Part shown: in pieces, positions 1 through 6,384 of the stretch
Numbering within the stretch: position 1 is the stretch's first letter
Layout of the letters: each line of letters starts with the position of its first letter
Origin: Willaertia magna
Lineage: Eukaryota > Heterolobosea > Eutetramitea > Acrasida > Naegleriidae
Assembly (NCBI GenBank): GCA_902984215.1
Contig: CADWAF010004829.1
Span: 1 to 15,192, forward strand
Length of the DNA: 15,192 nt
Direction of reading: 5' to 3'
The notes under the pieces: model-generated
The model's database searches: none
What the model saw: only the letters and a program-made list of their open reading frames with translations
Told to the model about the DNA's origin: nothing
Program-made: the position numbers and the translations under genes

Positions 1-622
1 CTAAAAAGTCATCGCACTTGTGATAGCATTTCCATCTGCAAATATCTTTGTAGTATCTGTCAACAACGTTACCCTTAATTCCATGCCAGTTTCTATTGCA
101 TTTACAAACTTTTTGATATTTTTTACAATAAGGATTGATTTCTTTTTTGTCACACTTTTTGACATATGTACATTTAAGTTTTGGAATTTTGGTAAATTGA
201 GTACACTTATTTACAACCTCATACTTTGAACATACATTATAATAATCATGTTCGTCACAAGCTTTTTTGGAGTTATCAGCACAAACCTTTACAAATCCAG
301 TCTTCTCGCAAATAGTTTCTTGCTTTTCCTTACTACAAATTAACTTCTTACTTTTGCTAATGCATTGTGGGATTGATTTTCTCCATTTCAAGCACTGACT
401 AATAGTTTTAAATCTGTCACACTTTCCTTTCCCTAAAACTGTCCAATCAAAACATTCTTTCTTTCTGTTCTTTTTCTCATATTCAAGACAAGAGCCCTTT
501 GATGTTTTGAATAGTTCACACCTGTTGTAACATTTCTTCTTATACGCTGATGCTGTCGAATTTAAAAGTGCAATGGATAAGACCAACAAAATAGTGATAA
601 CGAAGGGATTGTGGGGTTTCAT
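1..622 (-). CDS. Secreted cysteine-ladder protein, 3' end cut by window edge
   Basis: Not recognised as a named family. The frame opens at the ATG 622-620 (A at -3) and stays open to base 2, giving 207 residues with no stop, so the C-terminus lies outside the window. Residues 1-26 form a classical signal peptide: K2, a hydrophobic core at about 7-20 and a T-A-S-A ending that predicts cleavage before Y27. The mature part is Lys-rich and holds 21 cysteines. From C68 to C140 they fall every 8-10 residues (68, 77, 87, 96, 105, 114, 122, 131, 140), often as hydrophobic-x-Cys or hydrophobic-x-x-Cys. After that the spacing becomes irregular (151, 157, 166, 173, 175, 195, 199, 203). I infer a disulfide-rich protein of the secretory pathway: secreted, lysosomal or surface-bound. 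A membrane anchor could follow past the edge. A toxin-like role cannot be excluded, but nothing shows it. Confidence is high that this is a gene and low on function. Confidence 0.8.
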   Translation of the reverse strand, partial: MKPHNPFVITILLVLSIALLNSTASAYKKKCYNRCELFKTSKGSCLEYEKKNRKKECFDWTVLGKGKCDRFKTISQCLKWRKSIPQCISKSKKLICSKEKQETICEKTGFVKVCADNSKKACDEHDYYNVCSKYEVVNKCTQFTKIPKLKCTYVKKCDKKEINPYCKKYQKVCKCNRNWHGIKGNVVDRYYKDICRWKCYHKCDDFL

Positions 623-676
623 CTTTTGTTTTTTAAAATTTAAAGAAATTTAATTACTTTAAATAAGTTTTCCGTA

Positions 677-692
677 TCCGTTCCGGAACGGA
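677..692. promoter_or_regulatory. 16-bp perfect palindrome upstream of the Cys-rich gene
   Basis: TCCGTTCCGGAACGGA equals its own reverse complement. It lies 55 bp upstream of the ATG at 622 in the spacer between that gene and the 3' end of NOP14, and it is far more GC-rich than its surroundings. A dimeric transcription-factor site or core promoter element is inferred. It contains TTC-CG-GAA, the spacing of a heat-shock element half pair, but one pair does not establish that identity. Confidence 0.4.
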
Positions 693-799
693 GTTTACAA
701 AAGACTATATCTCATCTTTGTACAGACATTTGACACAAATTTTCTCCATTTAGTTTTGTAAAACAATTTTTACCTAATACTTTTTTAGTAATAATTTTA

Positions 800-3106
800 T
801 TATTCTTTCAAAGTAGTACCATCATTCTTCTTTGTTGCAGGTAACTGAACCTTTCTTCCTTTTCTTATTTGTTTTCTCATCTTTAATACTTCTTTATTTC
901 TCATATCTAATTGATTTTGTTCCATTCTTTCCTTCTTCAAAGTATCCATAACTTCATTATATTTATTCTTTCTAACTTGAGCTTCTTGTCTTTGAAGTTG
1001 TCCTTTAACTTCTCTTAAGAATTGATTATCCTTTCTAATTTCTTTCTTAGCATCTCTTAATACTCTAGATATCTTACGTTTCAATAATTTACGTTTTAAT
1101 TGTTCTGGATCTTTATCTGTTAATTTACCTTTCATTGAATCAGCTATAGATCCCTTCATTGTTTGATGTTCACTAAAGATGTATGGTTCAAATTCTTGTT
1201 TAGCTTTTGGTTTTTTCGTTTTATAATTTAATGGAAATCTAACTTCATTTGTTGTTGCAATTATTGGTTGATTATCTTCTTCTGTTATATCTTTAAATAA
1301 TAAATTAATATTTTCAATATGATTTCTTTGTAATGTTTTAATACCTTGTGTAGATTGATAATCTTTATAGTAGTGATCTGTTGTAAATATTGTTTGTGGG
1401 AAATTATTTAATAAATGTTCTTTATATTTAGATAATAATTGATTATTCCATTCTATTACTGGTATTTCTTTATTATAATAAATTAATTCTAATAAATTTT
1501 TATTATCAACATTATTTTTAAATTCATTACTATTTTTAGAAATATATCTAAATACTTGTAATACTTCATTAGAATATGTATTCGTTTCTAAATGAATAAT
1601 TACTGCTAATGATGTTAAAAATAAAATTTTAGATATATTATTCTCTTCTTTTTCCTCATCACCTTCATTATTATTGTTTTGAGTAAAATATTGTAATTTT
1701 TCTAAACATAAATGAATTAAATAATTAACCATTGTTAAAATAACATTATCATTCATTTCATTTAATGGATATATTTTTAATATCATTTTCATTAATAATA
1801 ATTCACCTAAATTTGGTAATTCATCTTTACAATATTTTTCTTTATAAATCTTTAATAAAACTTTTTGTAAAACTTCATGTGATATCTTAGCTAACTCTTT
1901 AACTAATTCAAATAACATTTCCGTTAAAACATCTATCACCGTCCCTAAACACTTCTCTTCTAACCATTCATTAAAATTAGATTGTTCTAAAAGTAATAAA
2001 CAAATACTTGAAATTAATATCTCATTCTCATAAGCAGTGTTATCTACAAATATTAATCTCCTACAAGATTTTCTTAGTGTTGATTTATTACTATTTAAGA
2101 ATTGTATAAATTTATCTAGTTTCTTAGCGGAACCTATTTCAATAATTGGTTCTTCTTCCTCTTCTTCTTCTTCCATTAAGGCTTCTTCGAGTCCTTCCAT
2201 ATCTTCTTCATCAAGTCCTTCTTCTTCATCTTCACTAGTCTTTTCTAAATCATCATCTTTCTCTTCCTTTAAGATACCTTCATTCATCTTTCTATCTTTT
2301 ACTCCACTTTCTAATAGTTCTTTAATGAAACCATCGTAATCACTAGTTTTTTTAGTTTCTTCTATCTTTCCATCAACGTTATCTTCATTCTTTTCTTCTT
2401 TTTTTCTTTTATTTAATAAAGAAAGTATTTCATCTCCTTCTTTATTTAAAATATCAACTAAATCTTGATTTTCTTCCTTCTCCATTCTTCTTTCTTCTTT
2501 CATTTCTTTATATTCTCTAATCTTTAAATTCATTCTTTCTTTTTTAGTTAATTGTCTTTCTTGTGCATTAAATGTAGAAGATGTTTCACCTCTAGCAATT
2601 CCCTTTAAATTCCTTAAGATTGTTACAGCATCTGATCCTCTAAATGCATTAGCATTACCTTCTGTATCAATACCATCATCTTGGAATAGTTCTCTATCCA
2701 TTGTTTCATCTAAATCTCCTAAAGAAGTAAATGTTTTTAGTTTTTTATAATCAATATCATCTTCATCATCATCTAAACTAAATTTCTTTCTTTTTTTGTC
2801 AATTTTTTGTAAAGTTTTTTCTGTTACAAATAATCTTTTATCAATAAATTGATTGGATGGTTTTTGTAATTTAAAATAATCTTTTAATAATGTTTCTTTA
2901 CGTTTTTGAATATCATTAGAACGAGCTTTACTTGTATGTTTAGTTTGAACTAAATTATTTTGACCCATTATTGCTTTATGTCTAGATTGTTTTATATTTT
3001 CAAATGGATTTGCATCAAGGGAAGATGATTGTTTAGATTTTGCAATTACCTTCTTTTCCCGATCGGAAAAGGATGCATTGGGTCTCTTTCTAGCTGCTTG
3101 TTTCAT
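800..3106 (-). CDS. NOP14: NOP14, SSU processome / U3 snoRNP-associated nucleolar protein
   Basis: NOP14 is a nucleolar scaffold of the small-subunit processome. In yeast it works with Emg1 and Noc4 in pre-18S rRNA cleavage and 40S assembly. The 768 residues fit the family (human about 857, yeast about 810). Family landmarks occur in order: NPFE at 33-36, LLKDY at 73-77, a N-x-F-x-D-K-R element at 85-91, a charged coiled-coil-like centre at about 180-325 with an eight-Glu run at 312-319, a long helical part, and the conserved C-terminal block EIRKDNQFL at 689-697 followed by a very basic tail. The ATG at 3106 is the first Met and lies in an A-rich context. The gene has no intron. On the coding strand an AATAAA begins just past the TAA stop, so the 3' UTR may be very short. 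Identification rests on these remembered family motifs and is firm. Confidence 0.92.
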   Translation of the reverse strand: MKQAARKRPNASFSDREKKVIAKSKQSSSLDANPFENIKQSRHKAIMGQNNLVQTKHTSKARSNDIQKRKETLLKDYFKLQKPSNQFIDKRLFVTEKTLQKIDKKRKKFSLDDDEDDIDYKKLKTFTSLGDLDETMDRELFQDDGIDTEGNANAFRGSDAVTILRNLKGIARGETSSTFNAQERQLTKKERMNLKIREYKEMKEERRMEKEENQDLVDILNKEGDEILSLLNKRKKEEKNEDNVDGKIEETKKTSDYDGFIKELLESGVKDRKMNEGILKEEKDDDLEKTSEDEEEGLDEEDMEGLEEALMEEEEEEEEPIIEIGSAKKLDKFIQFLNSNKSTLRKSCRRLIFVDNTAYENEILISSICLLLLEQSNFNEWLEEKCLGTVIDVLTEMLFELVKELAKISHEVLQKVLLKIYKEKYCKDELPNLGELLLMKMILKIYPLNEMNDNVILTMVNYLIHLCLEKLQYFTQNNNNEGDEEKEENNISKILFLTSLAVIIHLETNTYSNEVLQVFRYISKNSNEFKNNVDNKNLLELIYYNKEIPVIEWNNQLLSKYKEHLLNNFPQTIFTTDHYYKDYQSTQGIKTLQRNHIENINLLFKDITEEDNQPIIATTNEVRFPLNYKTKKPKAKQEFEPYIFSEHQTMKGSIADSMKGKLTDKDPEQLKRKLLKRKISRVLRDAKKEIRKDNQFLREVKGQLQRQEAQVRKNKYNEVMDTLKKERMEQNQLDMRNKEVLKMRKQIRKGRKVQLPATKKNDGTTLKE

Positions 3107-3185
3107 TTTTTTTTAATTTCAATTTTTTTTTCAAGGATTTTGTTGAATTGACAAAACTTAAATTTTCACTTTGTTGCTGAGCTTC

Positions 3186-3213
3186 TTCCCAGGGGAAAGG
3201 TTGTGAATTCACA
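3186..3213. promoter_or_regulatory. Two adjacent inverted repeats upstream of NOP14
   Basis: TTCCC-AG-GGGAA (3186-3197) and the perfect 12-bp palindrome TGTGAATTCACA (3202-3213) sit side by side, about 80-107 bp upstream of the NOP14 ATG and 54 bp beyond the end of the next gene. The 160-bp spacer 3107-3266 holds no other visible signal. A regulatory role for NOP14 is inferred from position and symmetry only. Confidence 0.3.
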
Positions 3214-3266
3214 CAAAATAACAAGAAATTAGTTACAATTTAAAATTTTATATTGTTTTTATTATT

Positions 3267-4529
3267 TTAGTTTTTATTATTGTTGTTATTTAATAATGAT
3301 TGTATAATCTCCAAAAGAAGAGAACTATTATCTTGGGTATTATTGTTATTATTATTGGTATTGTTGTTAGATGCAGATTCTAATAGTTCTGTAAAGGAAA
3401 ACGATGTGTCTTGTTGTGGTGTCACTGATTCAAAAGTGTTATTTTCTTGATTATTAGAAATTGTTGTATCAATCTCTAAAGGTAAATTTTCATTCCATTG
3501 AAACCAATCATCATAATTATTCATCTCTATTGTTTGGTTATTGTTATTATTGATATTACTATTATCAAATGAATTTTGTTGAACTACACTGCTATTTTCA
3601 TTAGTAAAAATTGCTTGATTATTACAATTATTGAAAGCCCTTATTGAATTCATGAATGAATTATACATTTGTACAAAATCTAAATTATTTTGATTTACAT
3701 TATTGATAGGATTTACAATATTATTATTAATTACAATATTATTGTTTAAATTACTACTAAAATGAGTACTATTATTATTATTAATTAAATTAGGATATGT
3801 ATTTACAACCATTGGTGGTAATTGTTGTGGAATTAACATTTGACTATTATTATAATAATTATTAAAAACTGTTGAATTATATAAATTATTAGTCTTATGA
3901 ACTAATTGACTTAATATTGAACTATTTCCTGAAGAACTTTCTGTTGAAAAAGTATCATACGGTGATACATGTCCAATCATCATTACCGGTACATTATTTT
4001 CGTTGTTTGTTATGCTACTGTTGTCTATCGTTGTTGGACTTGGATTAGTATTCATTAAATTAGTTGTTGTTGGAATTGTTGCATGACTAGAACTACTACC
4101 AATATTACTACATTGGTCATTACTACTTTCAGGTGTCACATTATGAATTTTGGCCAATAAATTAATGTATTTTTCATCGGATTTGGTTTTAGATTGTTTA
4201 CTTATTCCAGAAGATGTAGGTGAAGGAATTTCAGGAGAAGTATTCTTTTTCTTTCTATTTCTTCTTTTCTTTTTACTGTCTTTATAAACTCTTAATTCGA
4301 AATAATTATCTGCAAAATTTTCATTTTTCATATGTCTTCTCATACGAAACACTTTTGCATTTTGAAGGTTTTCATTATTTTTTGAATTGTCAGTGTTGAC
4401 ACCGGCACTGTTTGTGTTTTCACCTCTGTTGACAACAGTGGCACTTTGTTTTTCTTCCCTTTTTCTGTTTACCTTAAACTCTTTGTTTAAAGCTTTTTCA
4501 CCACTGCTTTGACTCATGACTTCTATCAT
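3267..4529 (-). CDS. Asn-rich protein with strong basic nuclear-localisation cluster, unknown function
   Basis: Not recognised. It has 420 residues. The N-terminal 100 are highly charged, and the only segment that looks ordered is about 58-84 (KVFRMRRHMK and the following aromatic stretch). It leads directly into a basic cluster at 86-95 (KKKRRNRKKK), which reads as a nuclear localisation signal. From about residue 96 the protein is low-complexity Ser/Thr/Asn/Gln with asparagine runs of 4-6, ending in a short leucine-rich helix before a poly-Asn tail. Such N-rich proteins are common in AT-rich amoebae and are often transcriptional or RNA-binding regulators, but no DNA- or RNA-binding fold is visible. 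The first ATG (4529) is taken; a second in-frame ATG at codon 5 (4517) is equally possible. Stop is TAG. I infer a disordered nuclear protein at low confidence. Confidence 0.75.
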   Translation of the reverse strand: MIEVMSQSSGEKALNKEFKVNRKREEKQSATVVNRGENTNSAGVNTDNSKNNENLQNAKVFRMRRHMKNENFADNYFELRVYKDSKKKRRNRKKKNTSPEIPSPTSSGISKQSKTKSDEKYINLLAKIHNVTPESSNDQCSNIGSSSSHATIPTTTNLMNTNPSPTTIDNSSITNNENNVPVMMIGHVSPYDTFSTESSSGNSSILSQLVHKTNNLYNSTVFNNYYNNSQMLIPQQLPPMVVNTYPNLINNNNSTHFSSNLNNNIVINNNIVNPINNVNQNNLDFVQMYNSFMNSIRAFNNCNNQAIFTNENSSVVQQNSFDNSNINNNNNQTIEMNNYDDWFQWNENLPLEIDTTISNNQENNTFESVTPQQDTSFSFTELLESASNNNTNNNNNNTQDNSSLLLEIIQSLLNNNNNKN

Positions 4530-5167
4530 TTATTAAATTGATGCTTTGCTATCTAGTAGTTGTTTCTTTTGTTTATTCAGTGTTATAAAAACTTTTAATT
4601 GACAAATGTTTTAACACAAAGATAACAAACACGTTAGTATTGTTTAGGAAACAGAACGTTTTGGCATTACTAAAAGCATATGCAACACACCTGAATATAG
4701 CTCCTAATTGTTCGACCCGATTCTTTAATCCTTGAAAATCGTCAACTTCTTTTAAACCAAAACACACTTCACGTCATTTTTCAATGAGTTCAAAGTAGTT
4801 CTAGATGTCGTTTGAGTAAAATGAGCTGTTGGTGAGTGCAGCGAACTCTCGAACTCAACAGAGTTGTTCCTACCGACAGTTTTCAACGTTATCAGATGTT
4901 TTAGTATACCGCTTTATAGACACATTACGTCCATTTAATGCATTCGCAATCTTATTAATTCCATTCGTGCAAGTATTTTCTTTTTCTGAAAAAGAAAGAG
5001 AAGTTTTGTTTGTAAATATTTGTACTAATGTATTTTATTGATATAAAAATTACATATTAATAGATTGTTTTCACATTCAAATTACTTCCTTCAAGCAATG
5101 ATACGGTACAGTGAAAAATTTAATGGATTTAAGGAATACGACTGAAATGAACTAGTTGAGTTGTTAC
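4530..5167. other. 638-bp spacer without a supported gene
   Basis: The spacer lies between two minus-strand genes. Its short frames begin only at GTG or TTG, are not continuous with an ATG, and match nothing recognised. Base composition is less AT-rich than the neighbouring genes' low-complexity parts. It holds a tandem CGAACTCT/CGAACTCA repeat near 4841-4856, overlapping a small hairpin (AACTC-AACA-GAGTT, about 4851-4864). It presumably carries the promoter and 5' UTR of the 4529 gene and the 3' end of the 5746 gene. Confidence 0.4.
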
Positions 5168-5173
5168 TCAACT
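5154..5173. terminator. Perfect hairpin spanning the stop codon of the 5168-5746 gene
   Basis: AGTTGAGT, loop TGTT, ACTCAACT is a perfect 8-bp stem with a 4-nt loop. The minus-strand stop TGA (5170-5168) lies inside one arm, so the hairpin would cover the end of the message. It could be an mRNA 3'-end or stability element. It is not a bacterial-type terminator, as no T-tract follows on the coding strand. Confidence 0.3.
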
Positions 5174-5746
5174 CATCCCTCTATGATGGTTTCTCTTTTG
5201 TATTTGTTGTTTCGGCTGCTTCTTGTGTGGCAGTGGTTGGTGTATTTGAACAAAATTGTTATTCGCTATTTGTGGATATTTCTTTTTCGGGGACGCATTC
5301 TTCGGTGATTGGCATTGTTTATAATGATTATATCTAATATTGTTATTAACATTTAACTGTTTCATACTGTTGTTTGAAATAATATTATAGTTTTGAATAG
5401 TGGCATTGTTAGAGGATGTTGCTGTTTCAAAAGCTTTGAAAGGCTTAATTTCAATTGATTCATCTTCATCAAATTCACTTTCATCATCAGAACATACATC
5501 TGAACTATAACAACTAATATCATCTTCAAGATCATCATCTACTAAAGTATAAGATGAAGAGGATTGTTTAATAATACATTCTTCGCTTTCTTCTTCAATA
5601 ACTTGATTTTCTTGTTGAATTGATTTTAAACTATCATTTAATAATTCATATCTCATATTTTCACTAAATGGAATATTCTCTAATTTCCATTGTTCAAGAA
5701 TTGTATCTACTTCGTGTACTGCTTCAGCTGAATACCATAAATCCAT
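5168..5746 (-). CDS. Small acidic/Asn-rich protein, unknown function
   Basis: Not recognised. It has 192 residues and starts at the first ATG (5746; its -3 base on the coding strand is A). Residues 1-50 look helical and ordered (MDLWYSAEAVHEVDTILEQW onward). About 50-105 is strongly acidic, with clustered Asp/Glu/Ser that resembles CK2-type sites. From about 106 the chain is Asn-rich, then basic, with two S-P sites in a K-rich stretch and a His/Gln/Lys tail. The ordered N-terminus followed by an acidic and then a basic tail suggests an adaptor or regulatory protein, but no family can be named. Upstream on its own strand is an ATG-TAA minimal uORF 25 nt before the start. Confidence 0.65.
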   Translation of the reverse strand: MDLWYSAEAVHEVDTILEQWKLENIPFSENMRYELLNDSLKSIQQENQVIEEESEECIIKQSSSSYTLVDDDLEDDISCYSSDVCSDDESEFDEDESIEIKPFKAFETATSSNNATIQNYNIISNNSMKQLNVNNNIRYNHYKQCQSPKNASPKKKYPQIANNNFVQIHQPLPHKKQPKQQIQKRNHHRGMS

Positions 5747-6223
5747 GATGAGGGTTTGTTTGAAGGGTTATTACATGGAACGATTTGTATGCTCAACAAC
5801 TTTCTGTTGTTTTTTTTTTGTGGTTACTTTCCAAATTGCAGCTTGATGTAAATTTTAATATGAACTTTAGCGGATCGCATTGAGAATTAGAAGGAGGATT
5901 GTACGTTCATTGACTGTGCAACACGCAACAATTTCATTGTTCCGTCCTTTTTCTACAAAATCAAATACAGAGGATTTGCCATTTTGATTAGAATTGGTTA
6001 CAAAATGTTTCAAAAACCGTCCACCAACGTGCGCATCAAACGTGTCATGATTGCAACTCCTTTTGAATGTAGTACTAATGCACTGTAATCGAAGGTATTT
6101 AAAAGGTGTGGTGATGCCTATTCTCAGGCTCGCAGTGAACCCCACACATCAACCAAACCCATTTTTCATGCAATGACAGTAAATAGATAGACTAGAACAT
6201 AGCTGTTTCTCTGGTAATAAGAA
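5747..6223. other. 477-bp spacer between a minus-strand gene and tRNA-His
   Basis: It should hold the promoter of the 5746 gene. It contains a hairpin AACAAC-TTTCT-GTTGTT (5795-5811) next to a run of T (about 5810-5819), and an ATG-TAA dipeptide-less uORF on the minus strand (5776-5771). A 92-codon open frame at 5867-6145 (-) starts only with GTG and is not convincing. No RNA gene other than the tRNA beyond it was recognised. Confidence 0.4.
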
Positions 6224-6294
6224 AGGGGGTTAGTTCAGTGGTAGAACAGGGGATTGTGGTTCCTCAGACCAGGGTTCGATTCCCTGACCTCCTA
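6224..6294 (+). tRNA. tRNA-His: tRNA-His (anticodon GUG)
   Basis: A full cloverleaf without intron or encoded CCA. Acceptor stem is 6224-6230 with 6287-6293 (AGGGGGT/ACCTCCT, one G-U pair), U8-A9 is at 6231-6232, and the D stem GTTC/GAAC is at 6233-6236/6244-6247. The anticodon stem GGGGA/TCCTC is at 6249-6253/6261-6265 with loop TTGTGGT and anticodon GTG at 6256-6258. A four-base variable loop is followed by T stem CAGGG/CCCTG (6270-6274/6282-6286) with loop TTCGATT, and the discriminator is A6294. Internal Pol III promoters match consensus: A box TAGTTCAGTGG (6231-6241) and B box GGTTCGATTCC (6273-6283). The discriminator A is usual for eukaryotic tRNA-His, which receives its G-1 from Thg1. 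The encoded base before position 1 is A, so G-1 must be added after transcription. Confidence 0.95.
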
Positions 6295-6295
6295 G

Positions 6296-6300
6296 TTTTT
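6296..6300 (+). terminator. Pol III T5 terminator of tRNA-His
   Basis: A run of five T begins two bases after the discriminator base, the normal RNA polymerase III termination signal. Confidence 0.85.
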
Positions 6301-6324
6301 AGCCTTTCGATCACTAACTGTAAT

Positions 6325-6354
6325 TTCGAACGCAAGGACAGCTGGCTGTTCGAA
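6325..6354. repeat. Inverted repeat TTCGAAC/GTTCGAA upstream of the membrane-protein gene
   Basis: Seven-bp arms at 6325-6331 and 6348-6354 surround a 16-nt loop that itself carries CAGCTG. It ends 30 bp before the ATG at 6385, so it lies in the core promoter or 5' UTR. A binding site for a dimeric factor or an RNA hairpin is possible. Function is inferred only. Confidence 0.35.
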
Positions 6355-6384
6355 TTGACCTCTAAACAATTAATTAAATAAAAA

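Noticed and set aside
20..229. Plus-strand 69-codon open frame at the left edge
   Set aside because: It lies antisense to the signal-peptide Cys-rich gene, whose cysteine pattern and uninterrupted frame show the real coding strand.
2037..2339. Plus-strand open frame encoding a long poly-serine stretch
   Set aside because: It is the antisense of the Glu/Asp-rich part of NOP14; GAA/GAG and GAT runs read as serine codons on the other strand.
4573..4767. Minus-strand 64-codon open frame in the long spacer
   Set aside because: It begins only at GTG, has no recognisable domain and no conserved-looking pattern.
4829..5041. Plus-strand 70-codon frame, possibly joined to an upstream ATG (4819) through a GTGAGT...CAGAG mini-intron
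   Set aside because: The frame itself starts at TTG. The proposed intron would be only about 30 nt and no other gene here has an intron to compare. The peptide resembles nothing known.
5090..5151. Possible box C/D snoRNA: ATGATAC, then CTGA about 40 nt later, with TTCA/TGAA ends
   Set aside because: The C box lacks the second GA needed for the kink-turn, the terminal stem is only 4 bp, and no guide could be assigned.
5867..6145. Minus-strand 92-codon frame upstream of the tRNA
   Set aside because: The start is GTG. The ATG codons just upstream lie in other frames or hit stops early, and the sequence shows no domain.
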